Shown piece by piece: positions 46,163-55,072 of a stretch of 64,000 bases of DNA. Made by a program: the position numbers and the translations under genes. This DNA is from Gaiellasilicea sp963811885 (GTDB lineage Bacteria; Actinomycetota; Thermoleophilia; Gaiellales; Gaiellaceae): assembly GCA_963811885.1 (NCBI GenBank), contig CAWETB010000015.1, positions 310,001-374,000 of the forward strand. Direction: 5' to 3'. Within the stretch, counting starts at the first letter, position 1; each line of letters begins with the position of its first letter. The notes beneath the pieces were generated by a model. That model saw nothing but the letters and a program-made list of their open reading frames with translations. It had not been told where the DNA came from and did not search any database.

Positions 46163-46249
46163 ATGACGAAGCTCTCCTGGGATCAGGTCATCGCGTTCCG
46201 CCTCGAGCGCCAGTTCCTTCGTTCGCGCGCCTGCTGGCAGCCTGTTTGA
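46163..46249 (+). pseudogene. N-terminal fragment of a winged-helix DNA glycosylase-like protein (YcaQ type)
   Basis: 28 codons from ATG: MTKLSWDQVIAFRLERQFL and a short tail before TGA. The LSWDQVIAFRL start is typical of winged-helix DNA-binding-domain proteins of the YcaQ/AlkX crosslink-repair group. Everything else is lost, and repeat-bounded genes begin just after it. Confidence 0.45.
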
Positions 46250-46343
46250 GGTCGCGAGTGCGTTGTGCGGCGTCCGTGCGCAGCTCCCGCTCACGGCGGA
46301 GCTGGCACCGACGGCCTGGCGCCCGTCTGCGACCCTGCAGCCG

Positions 46344-46514
46344 ATGAAAGCCCTCATGCTGGCGGTCATTTCATTCGTCGGCGCGGGACTGCTCGCCGTT
46401 CTGCTGCCGAGCACTTGGCCGCTTCTCGTGGCGAGGATCGTCCTGATTTGCCTTGGGGTCGCGGTCGTTGCCATCGGTCTCCGGCAACGACAACGGCGCG
46501 GCGGCAACGCCTAG
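46344..46514 (+). CDS. Small two-helix membrane protein
   Basis: 56 residues from ATG 46344: MKALMLAVISFVGAGLLAVLL, a PSTW turn, LLVARIVLICLGVAVVAIGL and a basic tail RQRQRRGGNA. Typical of small transporter-like or unknown membrane proteins. Directly followed by repeat copy 11, whose GGCGT pairs with ACGCC at the end of this gene. Confidence 0.6.
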   Translation: MKALMLAVISFVGAGLLAVLLPSTWPLLVARIVLICLGVAVVAIGLRQRQRRGGNA

Positions 46515-46518
46515 CTCC

Positions 46519-46551
46519 TCTGGCGTCATTCCCGAACACTGGCCCACGCGA
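46519..46551 (+). repeat. Directional intergenic repeat, copy 11
   Basis: TCTGGCGTCATTCCC then GAACACTGGCCCACGCGA. ACGCC at 46507-46511, inside the end of the upstream gene, pairs with GGCGT (46522-46526) over a 10-nt loop. Confidence 0.94.
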
Positions 46552-46560
46552 CGGCCTGGT

Positions 46561-47523
46561 CTACCAGCCACGGTCGAGCACGGTGCTGATCGGATACGAG
46601 TAGTCCTCTCCCATCGTGTCGCGGATGATGTCTGCGCATGCCTCCAGGCCGCGTTCGCTGTTTGTTAGACAGACAAGTCCGTGGCGGTCGGCGCGTGAGG
46701 CGACGGCGACGCACTGGAAGTCTGTGAAGCCCATATCGCCCCAGTGCCAGAACGCATCGCCCGCGAGCCCCCAGCCGAGTCCCCACGCGAGCGGCTCATC
46801 AAGCTCGATCTGAGGTGTCAGCAGCGCCTCGCCGATCTCCGATCGCAGCGTTTCGGTGACCAAGCGGGCGTAGTCGCCTGCCGTGGTGTGCAGGCTCCAT
46901 GCCGCGAAGGCCTTTCGGAACTCGTGGCCCTGGCTCCGGCACCGGCCACGAGCTCTCTCTGCCGGAGCCCCGTCGGAACGCCAGAGATACGAGGTCGACG
47001 TCATTCCGAGCGGCTGGAAAACCTCCGCGTCCGCAACCAGCTCGAGCGGCGATCCAGTCAAGTGCTCGATCACCGCCTGCAGGTAGAGGTAACCATCACC
47101 GGAGTAGCGCCAACCCGTCCCCGGCGGAAACGCGAAGGGTCCCACGTCTGCTCCTCGAAGTTCCCGAGGCCGGAGGTGAAGCGAGCACGTGACGACCGGT
47201 GACATGCCCGAGTCCGGGCGCTTGCGATTCGAGCCCATGTGCGTCGTAGGTTCGGGGTCGAACTCAGCGAGCGGCGTGTCGAGGTCCAGGAGACCCGCTT
47301 TGCATAGCCGGAGGGCGAGATGCGCGAACGGTGGCTTGCTTAGCGAAGCGACGGCGAAGACCGTGTCGGCCGTTACTCGATCGCTGCTCTGACCGCGACA
47401 GGAACCGAAGCCTTCACTCCAGACAACCAGACCGGATTCGATGAGAGCCGCCGACAAGCCCCTGACCCCGGTGTGCCGCATCGCTCGCTCGATGGTGCTT
47501 TCAAGTTCGCTCGTGCGGATCAC
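46561..47523 (-). CDS. Serine hydrolase of the beta-lactamase/DD-peptidase class C family
   Basis: 320 residues. SxxK motif in FAVASLSKPPF, a YSGDGYLYL tract at the Tyr motif position (YxN replaced by YSG) and HWGDMG (HxG) near the end. The layout is that of class C beta-lactamase-related esterases rather than true resistance enzymes. No signal peptide, so cytoplasmic. It is read against the repeats and ends 9 bp from copy 11. Confidence 0.82.
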   Translation of the reverse strand: MIRTSELESTIERAMRHTGVRGLSAALIESGLVVWSEGFGSCRGQSSDRVTADTVFAVASLSKPPFAHLALRLCKAGLLDLDTPLAEFDPEPTTHMGSNRKRPDSGMSPVVTCSLHLRPRELRGADVGPFAFPPGTGWRYSGDGYLYLQAVIEHLTGSPLELVADAEVFQPLGMTSTSYLWRSDGAPAERARGRCRSQGHEFRKAFAAWSLHTTAGDYARLVTETLRSEIGEALLTPQIELDEPLAWGLGWGLAGDAFWHWGDMGFTDFQCVAVASRADRHGLVCLTNSERGLEACADIIRDTMGEDYSYPISTVLDRGW

Positions 47524-47579
47524 AAGTGTGATTGTCCCGAAGTCGGCCCGATCCGAACCCGGGTCGCGGTGGCCGCCGC

Positions 47580-47611
47580 TCAGGCGTCATTCCCGACACT
47601 GGCCCAGGCGA
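47580..47611 (+). repeat. Directional intergenic repeat, copy 12
   Basis: TCAGGCGTCATTCCC then GACACTGGCCCAGGCGA (one base lost in the core). Lies 56 bp upstream of the serine hydrolase start. The next 240 bp hold no gene. Confidence 0.93.
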
Positions 47612-47850
47612 CGGTGGCGTCAGGTCTCTCAGCGGTTCAGGGGCCGCGCGGCGACGGCGGTTCGGGCTGCCGTTCGACTCGTCCGAGCTGCTCTCGCGGC
47701 AGTCGGCGCAGTCCTCAAAACGGCATTGGACGCTGGATAGGGGCCGTTTCTCGTTGCGGTCTTCTAAGGCCGCTCGGTGAACGGCGATGCATTGAAACCG
47801 GCGTCGGGCGGGTATCACATCCTCATTCGACACGACAAGGGAGAGGAACG

Positions 47851-48354
47851 ATGGCTGACGGTCTGCTCACCACGTGCATGTGGTTCGACCATGGCAAGGC
47901 CCGCGAAGCGGCGGAGTTTTACGCATCCGTGTTTCCCGACAGTCGGGTCGGGGCCGCCCTCACGGCGCACGGACTTCCCCGGCGGCAGGAAGGCAACGAG
48001 TTGACGGTCGAGTTCAGCGTGCTCGGGCAGAATTTCCTTGGCCTCAATGGCGGCCCCAACATCAAGCCGAACGAAGCGGTCAGCTTCATAGTGGAGACGG
48101 AGGATCAGGCTGAAACTGACCGCTACTGGAACGCTATCGTCGGCAACGGCGGGGAGGAGAGCGATTGCGGATGGTGCAAGGACAGGTGGGGATTCTCGTG
48201 GCAGATCACGCCGCGCATCCTGCTCGACGCCACCACCAGCCCTGACAAGGCTGCGGCCAAGCGCGCTTTCGAGGCGATGATGCCCATGAAGAAGATTGAT
48301 GTCGCCAGGATCGAGGCGGCCCTCAGCGGAGAGACCGTCGATGCCGTGAGCTGA
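47851..48354 (+). CDS. VOC-family (PhnB/3-demethylubiquinone methyltransferase-like) protein
   Basis: 167 residues from ATG 47851 with a GGGAGAGGAA site. TTCMWFDHGKAREAAEFYASVFPDSRVG and EGNELTVEFSVLGQNFLGLNGGPNIKPNEAVSFIV match the PhnB-type VOC proteins. CGWCKDRWGFSWQITPRIL follows, then a helical tail (RAFEAMMPMKKIDVARIEAAL). Usually dimeric metal-dependent or binding proteins; true methyltransferase activity is not shown. Unit bounded by copies 12 and 13. Confidence 0.85.
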   Translation: MADGLLTTCMWFDHGKAREAAEFYASVFPDSRVGAALTAHGLPRRQEGNELTVEFSVLGQNFLGLNGGPNIKPNEAVSFIVETEDQAETDRYWNAIVGNGGEESDCGWCKDRWGFSWQITPRILLDATTSPDKAAAKRAFEAMMPMKKIDVARIEAALSGETVDAVS

Positions 48355-48401
48355 TCCGCGCCGGTGCTTAGGGTACGGCCTGGTTGCAACTGATCACGGC
48401 C

Positions 48402-48434
48402 TCTGCTGACATTCCCGAACACTGGCCCAGGCGA
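48402..48434 (+). repeat. Directional intergenic repeat, copy 13
   Basis: TCTGCTGACATTCCC then GAACACTGGCCCAGGCGA, 47 bp after the VOC gene. Confidence 0.9.
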
Positions 48435-48457
48435 ACGCTCATCGTCAGGTGACACAC

Positions 48458-48874
48458 TCACTCAGTTCGGCTTGAGACGAAGTCGGCGAACCAGTCGACC
48501 CATTCCTCCTGCTCGCTCGTCTCGACTGCGCCCGAGTCGTACGGAGCCGAACCAAGCGACAGCCTCGTGGCGAGGGACGCCCGACAGAAAAGCCATGCAC
48601 GCCAAGACCTTCCCGTTCGACCGAGGCCGCCGAGACAGCCAACCTCGACAAGCTCGCCGCGTCGTGCGCGCCCAAAGGCCGACTCGATCAATCCGGCGGC
48701 TGACTCCGCATCAGCGGACAGCCCGAAGTCCCTCCACTCGATCAGATCAGCCGGCCAAGTGGGCGCCCACCGCGAGTCGAGGTAGAGCCCCCATGACCGA
48801 TCACGATCGTCATCGCGGCGATCGGCGATCGAGGACGCACGGACCCGTGAACCATCGGGAAAGGTGACGATCAC
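48458..48874 (-). CDS. Protein-tyrosine-phosphatase-like protein
   Basis: 138 residues. The P-loop VEVGCLGGLGRTG has the Cx5R core, preceded by a helix (GLIESAFGRARRGELVEV). In the next ~27 residues the open frame is unconvincing (RSWRAWLFCRASLA). The sense continuation, GKVLACMAFLSGVPRHEAVAWFGSV, lies in another frame before the end SGAVETSEQEEWVDWFADF resumes. Two compensating one-base changes near 48605 and 48540 are implied. It may be a dual-specificity phosphatase-like enzyme. Confidence 0.68.
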   Translation of the reverse strand: MIVTFPDGSRVRASSIADRRDDDRDRSWGLYLDSRWAPTWPADLIEWRDFGLSADAESAAGLIESAFGRARRGELVEVGCLGGLGRTGRSWRAWLFCRASLATRLSLGSAPYDSGAVETSEQEEWVDWFADFVSSRTE

Positions 48875-48927
48875 GCGCTTGAGAGCCTAACGCCGCGCAT
48901 GGCGGCGCAGAACCGCTGACGCGCGCT

Positions 48928-48959
48928 TCGGGCGTGATTCCGGAACGCTGGCGCACGCA
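48928..48959 (+). repeat. Directional intergenic repeat, copy 14
   Basis: More diverged: TCGGGCGTGATTCCG then GAACGCTGGCGCACGCA. Lies 53 bp above the PTP-like gene start and 35 bp before the next GNAT. Confidence 0.88.
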
Positions 48960-48994
48960 ATGGCACTGTGGCGGCGGGGTAGCGTATCGACGCC

Positions 48995-49489
48995 GTGGCC
49001 GAAGAGACGATCATCCGTGAGTTCCGCAAGGACGACCTCGGGGCGATCGTTGAGTTCTCGCTGCGCGCCTGGGAACCCGTCTTCGCGTCACTGCGGCAGG
49101 TCCTAGGCGACGACATCTTCCTCCGCTTGCACCCAGACTGGAAGGAAGACCAGGCTGACGAGGTCCGATCCGCGTGCACCAACGAGGAACGGGACGTGTT
49201 CGTCGCGGTGACGGACGGACGGCCGGTCGGTTTCGTCGCGGTTGCCCTGAACGCCTTTCATGAGGGGATGGGCGCGATCGACATCATCGGCGTCGATCCT
49301 GACTATCAACGGCGTGGCATCAGCTCGCGGCTGACCGAGTTCGCGACTGAGCACATGCGCAGCCGTGGCATGGACATCGCCGTGGTGGAGACCGGCGGCG
49401 ACCGGGGACACCAACCTGCGCGGGCGGCGTACGAGGCAGCGGGGTTCACCCTCCTGCCCATCGCCCGATACTTCCGACTACTCGACTAG
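48995..49489 (+). CDS. GNAT-family N-acetyltransferase
   Basis: 164 residues from GTG 48995. IREFRKDDLGAIVEFSLRAWEPVFASL begins the fold. The acetyl-CoA loop is IIGVDPDYQRRGISSRLTEFATEHM (QRRGIS), followed by RGMDIAVVETGGDRGHQPARAAYEAAGFTLLPIARYFRLL. The family resembles RimI-like acetyltransferases that act on small molecules. Stop is 19 bp before copy 15. Confidence 0.87.
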   Translation: MAEETIIREFRKDDLGAIVEFSLRAWEPVFASLRQVLGDDIFLRLHPDWKEDQADEVRSACTNEERDVFVAVTDGRPVGFVAVALNAFHEGMGAIDIIGVDPDYQRRGISSRLTEFATEHMRSRGMDIAVVETGGDRGHQPARAAYEAAGFTLLPIARYFRLLD

Positions 49490-49508
49490 GAAGGCCGAGT
49501 AGCGTGCG

Positions 49509-49541
49509 TCAGGGGACACTCCCGAACGCTGGCCCAGGCCG
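49509..49541 (+). repeat. Directional intergenic repeat, copy 15
   Basis: GGGGACACT variant: TCAGGGGACACTCCC then GAACGCTGGCCCAGGCC. Confidence 0.9.
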
Positions 49542-49551
49542 CGCGCCACTC

Positions 49552-50004
49552 CTACGAATCGCTAAGTGAAGGCAAGTGGATGAGCCCGGCGAGCGTTGGC
49601 CGGAACCCACTCGCATCAAAGTAGAAGGGCTCCAGTTCCGATGCGAAGTCGACGTGGAGCCACTCGCAACCCGCGGCCTTCGCGTGCTTGACGGCTAGCT
49701 CGACCAGGCGAGTCCCGATGCCTTTGCGCTGGAACACGCTGTGCGTCTTCGTGTCGAGTAGGAACGCGTGATCCCTGCCATCCCACGCGACATTCACGAA
49801 ACCGATCACTCCACCATCACTTGCCCGCGCGGTGACCCAACCGAGACTGTAGGCGCGTATCTGATCCCACCAACCTTCGACAGCGCGCCCGCCATGCGCG
49901 CGCACCAGACCAACCATCTCAGCATCCGTCAGTTGACCACGCCACCGATACGTGACTCCATCGAAGCCGAACTCGTGTTCTGGATCAGGCGTGCCCAAGT
50001 CCAC
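49552..50004 (-). CDS. GNAT-family N-acetyltransferase
   Basis: About 150 residues from GTG 50004. FGFDGVTYRWRGQLTDAEMVGLV, then the GNAT loop LDTKTHSVFQRKGIGTRLVELAVKHAKAAGCEWLHVDFA (QRKGIG) and ending LEPFYFDASGFRPTLAGLI. Different subfamily from the adjacent GNAT. It opposes the repeats, with only 10 bp between its stop and copy 15 and 25 bp between start and copy 16. The reading frame extends upstream through the repeat, which is not used. Confidence 0.8.
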   Translation of the reverse strand: MDLGTPDPEHEFGFDGVTYRWRGQLTDAEMVGLVRAHGGRAVEGWWDQIRAYSLGWVTARASDGGVIGFVNVAWDGRDHAFLLDTKTHSVFQRKGIGTRLVELAVKHAKAAGCEWLHVDFASELEPFYFDASGFRPTLAGLIHLPSLSDS

Positions 50005-50029
50005 CGAGACTATCCCTGCCTGTTCCTTC

Positions 50030-50061
50030 TCAGAGGACGTTCCCGAACGCTGGCGCACATC
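50030..50061 (+). repeat. Directional intergenic repeat, copy 16
   Basis: TCAGAGGACGTTCCC then GAACGCTGGCGCACATCA; a weaker match at both ends. Confidence 0.85.
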
Positions 50062-50070
50062 AGTGGAGCG

Positions 50071-50235
50071 TTACGTTGCGTTTGCCGCCGTTCCGAAGCT
50101 CGCGACTACTTCGCGTCGGCTGTTCGCGAAGACGGACTTGAGGTGATCCTGCAGGGTGTGGCGGGAGATGGCGAGGCGCTCGGCGGCTGCTCGCGTGTCG
50201 AGGCCGGCCGTGGAACGGGACATCGCCAAGGCAGC
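50071..50235 (-). pseudogene. LuxR-type helix-turn-helix C-terminal remnant
   Basis: Reads AGLDTRAAAERLAISRHTLQDHLKSVFANSRREVVASF, the HTH recognition end of a LuxR-type regulator. The sensor part and a start are missing; upstream reads into a secreted-protein gene on the other strand. Shares its unit with that gene. Confidence 0.6.
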
Positions 50236-50311
50236 GGATCCGCAGATTGACTCTCGCGCACTCGGAGAGGAGGATCCGGTTTCCAGGACAGGCCACGGGA
50301 AAGGAGATCCC

Positions 50312-50712
50312 ATGAAGGCACTGTTCGCGCTGCTTGCCGTTACATCCGCTGCGCTTCTCGGCGCGGTCACGGTGTCGGCAGGCCCGCCGACCGTCCGGCG
50401 GTTCTCGGACACGTTCGTTGACGTGAACCCATGCACGGGACTACTGCACACGGTGACGATCAACGTGACTCAGTATGTCGTCTCGCCGGTTCTCGACCGC
50501 GGCACGCATGAGATCACCACAAGCTCCGGGTTCGTCGGGCGCGGCGTCGAGACTGAGGTTGGCCTCAACGACGAGATGTCTTGCTCAACGACACGCTCGT
50601 GAACGCGGGGACGGGCGAGCGGATCCACGCGCAGTTGATCATTGTCGAGAATCCCGCGACCGGTGAACTGCAGGTCTTCCGCCAGACACTGACGTGCATC
50701 CCAGCGAGGTAA
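50312..50712 (+). CDS. Secreted hypothetical protein (frameshifted)
   Basis: ATG 50312 with a GAAAGGAGA site. Signal peptide MKALFALLAVTSAALLGAVTVSA, then a mature beta-rich domain: VRRFSDTFVDVNPCTGLLHTVTINVTQY, SGFVGRGVETEVGLND. After a shift near 50580 it continues LNDTLVNAGTGERIHAQLIIVENPATGELQVFRQTLTC. Two Cys probably form a disulfide. No family assigned. Unit bounded by copies 16 and 17, but with the LuxR remnant in the same unit. Confidence 0.65.
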
Positions 50713-50742
50713 CGGCCTAGAACCTGACCTGCATCGTCACCC

Positions 50743-50774
50743 TCAAGGACATTCCCAAACGCTGGCCAGGCCGC
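50743..50774 (+). repeat. Directional intergenic repeat, copy 17
   Basis: TCAAGGACATTCCCAAACGC then TGGCCAGGCCG; two short deletions but the core is recognisable. 30 bp after the secreted-protein stop. Confidence 0.8.
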
Positions 50775-50790
50775 CGTTCTGGCCCGGCAG

Positions 50791-51168
50791 CTACGTGTCT
50801 GCGAGAGGACCGCGTCTGTCCGGCTCCCATGCCGCTTCAACGACGTAGCCGTCGGGGTCGCTGCACTTGACGCTGACGTAGTCGGGCTCGTCCCATTCCT
50901 CGACGATAGGAATGCCGTCGTCGGCCAGGCGTCGCCGGAATGCGTGAACGTCGGCGGGCGTTTCCAACCCGATGCCAAAGTGGAGGAACCTGGGTAATCG
51001 GATCGATTCGTCTGTTTCGCCCAGCGCGAGAGAGAACCCGTCCCGGTTGTAGAGCATGAGTACACCGTCGTCGTAGCGCCGTGCGGGTTGGGCGTCGAAG
51101 CCGAAGTAGGTCTCGTAGAAGCGACGTGAGCGTTGCTGATCGGAGACTGCGAGTGCCAAGTGCTTCAT
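50791..51168 (-). CDS. VOC-family glyoxalase/bleomycin-resistance-like protein
   Basis: 125 residues. MKHLALAVSDQQRSRRFYETYFGFDA, then RFLHFGIGLETPADVHAFRRRLADDGI and YVSVKCSDPDGYVVEAAWEP. This is the full double beta-alpha-beta-beta-beta pattern, with metal-ligand His, His and Glu at the expected places (KHLAL, LHFGI, VEAAW). Could be a dioxygenase, isomerase or drug-binding protein. It ends 16 bp from copy 17 and starts 78 bp before copy 18. Confidence 0.86.
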   Translation of the reverse strand: MKHLALAVSDQQRSRRFYETYFGFDAQPARRYDDGVLMLYNRDGFSLALGETDESIRLPRFLHFGIGLETPADVHAFRRRLADDGIPIVEEWDEPDYVSVKCSDPDGYVVEAAWEPDRRGPLADT

Positions 51169-51246
51169 CTCTGCAGGAGGCGAAGCTATCGTCTGGCGCG
51201 CGCTCGATCAACGCGTTCTGCCGCTGTCGGCGCACCGCCCTGCGCC

Positions 51247-51276
51247 TCGGGACATTCCGGAACACAGGCGCAGGCG
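51247..51276 (+). repeat. Directional intergenic repeat, copy 18
   Basis: TCGGGACATTCCGGAACAC then AGGCGCAGGCG; diverged. It ends the second gene run. No gene is recognised from here to 51494. Confidence 0.8.
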
Positions 51277-51494
51277 CTGTGTTCTGGCCCATTTGATCCA
51301 CGCTACTCAGCGCGGAAGGCCCGACGAGCGATGACAGGGCGAGAGCACGCCTGGCACAGGCGAGCCGATGCGCCTGGAGTCGCTAGGAGCGCCCGCGTTG
51401 ATGCTCTGGCCTGCGTCCGCTCCGAGCCTGATCCCGAGTGAGCCGCACTTCTCTCGCGACGTCCGACGGCTCGAATGGCCGCCGGCCTCCACAG

Positions 51495-53499
51495 TTACTC
51501 CACGTTCGCGAGAGCGTATGCCACTGCTTCATCGAGCGTTGTCGCTGTGCCGGCCTCAAAGTTGGCCGACGTCTCCGATCCGTGCTCAAGCGCGCCGAGG
51601 ACTCGCTCGTATCGGTCCCTCTCGACATCGTGCAGGGGCGTGCCGGACGTTCGCTCGAAGGCGATGACGCTGGACCAAAGCCGAGCTGCCTGGTCAAGCC
51701 TGCCTCGTTGCGCGCTCACCGCTGCGAGACCGGCGAGGCTATACGCGGTCTGCATGTCGTCTTTCAACTCGAGCCCGATTTCGATGCTTTCCCGGTAGAG
51801 TCGCGCAGCCTCGTTCACGTCTCGGCGATCGAGAGCTTGATCGCCGAAGCCGTGAAGTCTCGCCGCTAGACCCCACATGGCGAGCCGAAGCGGTTGATCC
51901 GAGATGTCCGTGTGGTCCGAAAGCCACGCGATCGCGGCGCGAAAATTGTCGTGCTCCGGCGGCAGCTGGTCGACTGCTCCGGCTGCCTGCGGACTGCGGA
52001 TGAGCCGTTCAACCGAGCGGGCTTGTTCAAGGTAGTAGTCCGCGTGGCGCTGTCGCCACCATCTCAGCTCGCCGCTTTCCTCCAGGCGTTCGAGGGCGTA
52101 CTCGCCGATCGTCTCGAGCATGAAATAGCGGTCGCCTTCGCGGCGGAGCAGGCTCTTATCGATCAGCGCGGCGACGGTATCGAGGCTCACTTCGCATGCC
52201 TCTTCGGCCGCTTCCAGCGTGCAACCGCCTGCGAACACAGCGAGCGGGAGAAGGCGCGCTGCTCGTCCGCCGCTAGGAGCTCGTAGCTCCAAGCGATCGT
52301 GGCCCGCAGCGTTCTCTGGCGTCCGGTGCGTCCCGTGAGCCGCCGGCGAGAATCGGCAGGCGCCGATCGAGACGTTTGAGCAACTCGGCCGCCGAGAGCA
52401 CCTTGACGCGCGCCGCCGCGAGTTCGAGCGCGAGCGGGAGGCAGTCGAGCCGTTGGCAGATCTCCACGACTGCTCCGTCATCGGTGAAGTCTGGCTTCGC
52501 CGCTGTCGCCCCTCGACGAAGAGTGCATCGCCTCCCGCTCTCGCAACGGAGCGACCGGATACTCGTATTCCGCAGCAAGGTGGAGCGGTTCGCGGCTCGT
52601 CACGAGCAGCTTCAGTTCAGGAAACTGTGCGGATAGGGTCCCGACCCTGGACGCGGAGGCGAGCAGCTGCTCGAAGTTGTCGAGGACGAGCAGCAGGCGT
52701 CGTTCCGAGCCGTCTCGGCCTCGGTCTCGCCTGTCCCGAGGCTTGCGCGATCGTCGGCAGGACCAGCTCGGGATCATGGAGCGCCTGCAGCGGGACCCAT
52801 ACGACACCGTCGGGAAAGTCCTCGGCCGCGTCGGCCGCGAGCTGAAGCGCGAGGCGGGTCTTTCCTGAGCCTCCGGGGCCGGTTAGCGTGACGAGCCGGT
52901 GCGCGCGCAGGAGTCGCGGCCGCCCGGAGCTCTTGCTTCGCGCCCGAGGACGGCGTCGGCCGGAACGGGCAGGTTCGTCCTGTGGCTGCTCTTGAGCGGC
53001 GGGAACTCGCCTCTGCCAAGCTGGAACACGCGCTCAGGTGCGATCAGATCCTTGAAGCGGTGCTCGCCGAGGTCGATCAGTTCGGCTTCGACTAGGGGGC
53101 CGTCGACGCCGAAACAAGCACCTGCCCGCCGTGGGCTGCATCAGCGACACGAGCGGCGCGGTGCACATCGTGGCCGACGTAGCCCTCGTTTGCGACGAAC
53201 GGCGTACCCGTATGCAGGCCCACGCGGACGCGGATAGGTCAGTGGCCGCGAGGCGTTCGGTCAGACTCGCTGCGGCCGCGATTGCAGCCGGCGCGGTCGC
53301 GAAAGCAAAGAAGAAGGCGTCGCCCTGTGTGTCCACCTCGACGCCACCATTTCGGAGGCGCACGCCTCCCGAATCAACCTTCGATGATCGGCAAGTGCCT
53401 TGGCGTAGTCCTCCGTCTCGAGTTCGCCCAGGAGTACGTTGAGCCTTCGACATCCGTAAAGAGGAAGGTGACTGTGCCAGTCGGAAGCTCGGGCCGCAC
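51495..53499 (-). pseudogene. Adenylate cyclase-like / AfsR-type ATPase regulator, many frameshifts
   Basis: GTG 53499. First a class III cyclase domain (LPTGTVTFLFTDVEGST, EDYAKALADHRRLIREAC, EVDTQGDAFFFAFATAPAAIAAA). Then an NB-ARC/AAA-like ATPase (VTLTGPGGSGKTRLALQLAADA, LLVLDNFEQLLASASRV, LLVTSREPLHLAAEYEYPV, LDCLPLALELAAARVKVLS). The end is intact helical repeats (LLPLAVFAGGCTLEAAEEACEVS, LLAQ-type TPR-like units). About 670 residues. Cyclase residues near the metal site are partly preserved. The frame changes at least five times. Such proteins link a nucleotide or ligand signal to transcription; no HTH is seen. Confidence 0.65.
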
Positions 53500-53677
53500 G
53501 CGCGGAGATCATCCGCCGATCACAGGCTTCGGGCAAGCCACTTGTCTACTCGAGCAGCTTTCCGCGCGCAACGATGCATGGACGAGCGGTTCCTCGAAAT
53601 CGAGCTCCAAGCCTCGCGCAGACGAGCGTGTTCTGTCCTATTGATCCACGCTGCTTAGGTGAACAAGTCCCGCCGAG

Positions 53678-53983
53678 TCAGGATCGAATCCAGGCTTGGA
53701 GATCACGGACGCCGGCGGCAGCTTCGGCTTCGCGCGCTGTCAGCTCGAACGTCTCAGGGGATCCGTTCGAGCGGACGAGGTCGCGCTCGAGCAGCCACCG
53801 GAGAATCTCGCTCGTGGTCAGTGGGCCGTGTGGGTCGTCGAGGTGGATCTTGTCGACCGTCAACGTGACCCCCGGGATGGCGGTCCGTCCAGAACGGTGT
53901 TCACGTTCTGAGCCTAGGAGCGGAACCGGGAAACCGCGGCGAACGCGAGCATGGTTCCTAGGGTGCGCGATAGGCCCGGACAT
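53678..53983 (-). CDS. Hypothetical small protein
   Basis: The convincing part is VTLTVDKIHLDDPHGPLTTSEILRWLLERDLVRSNGSPETFELTAREAEAAAGVRDLQAW, a mixed helical and strand sequence of about 65 residues. Residues before this look random, so the true start is probably a downstream TTG or GTG. No family assigned. Confidence 0.35.
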   Translation of the reverse strand: MSGPIAHPRNHARVRRGFPVPLLGSEREHRSGRTAIPGVTLTVDKIHLDDPHGPLTTSEILRWLLERDLVRSNGSPETFELTAREAEAAAGVRDLQAWIRS

Positions 53984-54038
53984 CCCGTGCCGCGTTGTGC
54001 AAAGACGCTTGGCCGCGAGAACTTGGTCTCAAGACGCA

Positions 54039-54064
54039 GAGAGCCCGGCTTCCGCCGGGCTCTC
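54039..54064. terminator. Intrinsic terminator hairpin
   Basis: GAGAGCCCGGC (54039-54049) pairs exactly with GCCGGGCTCTC (54054-54064) with a 4-nt loop, then CATCTG. Between the hypothetical gene and the secreted protein. Confidence 0.7.
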
Positions 54065-54139
54065 CATCTGACTGCTTAGTGCTGCGGTTGTGGTGCGTTT
54101 AACCCCAGCTGGGTTAGGCGACAGGCGCCGCAACCGGGG

Positions 54140-54638
54140 TCACCGGAAGCTCAAGGTCTTGGTGCCGTCGGTGACCTGCACGACGTTTGTGGAGGTGAAG
54201 CTGGAGGTGGTGGCGGGGCTCATCCAGTCCCAATCGCTGCCCGCCGGGCAGTGTAGAGCTCCTGCCCCGTGGGGGTCTGGTTTTCCTGCGTGCCGGAGCC
54301 ATTGAACCCCTTTAGCATCCAGTCGGTGACCTTGCCGGCCTTGTTCGTCACGGTCGCGACGTCGAGCGGGCGGATGATCTGCCGGAGAACTGCCGCTGTG
54401 GGTCTTGCCGTTGGTGCACATCCACGAGACGGCGAGCGTGTCGGACTGCTTGTTAGCGAACGTCACCTTCGCGGCGTTCTGCTGCATCTTGCTGTCGTTC
54501 CAGCCGAACAGGCTCTGCACGTCCCCCTTCCACGTGGCCGACGCGAGCGTCGTCGTAGGAGACAGCGGCGTTGGCGAACGGGAAGGCTATCGCAACTGCG
54601 AGCACTGCGAGAGAGGCAATGGTGATGAGCTTGCGCAT
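54140..54638 (-). CDS. Secreted hypothetical protein (frameshifted)
   Basis: ATG 54638 and signal peptide MRKLITIASLAVLAVAIAFPFANA. The mature part, collected over frames: SATWKGDVQSLFGWNDSKMQQNAAKVTFANKQSDTLAVSWMCTNGKTH, then AGKVTDWMLKGFNGSGTQENQTPTGQELY and a final TSSFTSTNVVQVTDGTKTLSF. Three frame changes are needed. It looks like a small beta-sandwich exoprotein of unknown function. Confidence 0.6.
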
Positions 54639-55072
54639 TGTTACTTTGATTGCAGGCAATCAACAGTGATCGCCGTATCCCTTGCAGCATCGTGTCTCCC
54701 CACCGCGCGGGCCAGGACACGATCGGGTCCATCCGGAGCCAATCCAGTCGTTCGCCTTGCCGCCAGTCGGTGCTCGTTAGTCAGCCCCGGGAGTCTCCCC
54801 GGCGGCGGACTCGAACCGCCGGGGGAACTCAACTCGAGCGTGGAGAAGTCAGCCGGCAGCATCGCCTCATTCCACTTCGCCCGCTGGACACGAATGGGTC
54901 TAGCCGCAGAGGAGTCGCACGGGGCAGAGTCCGGCACGGTCGCCCCGACCCCTATGCCGATATTCCCGGGGGTACTCCGGGGCGACCAGTGGCTGTGATG
55001 CCCCCAGGCGTTAGGGCGTGAACAAAAGAACGCGAGTCCCGGACATTAAGCGGATCGCAGCCGCAGCGAGCT
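54639..55072. other. Intergenic stretch without a recognised gene
   Basis: About 430 bp. A hairpin at 54787-54812 resembles a tRNA T-arm but no tRNA surrounds it. No repeat copy or gene is seen. Confidence 0.45.

Noticed and set aside
54787..54812. tRNA T-arm-like hairpin with TTCGAGT loop
   Set aside because: No acceptor, D or anticodon arms surround it; probably a simple hairpin or an old fragment.
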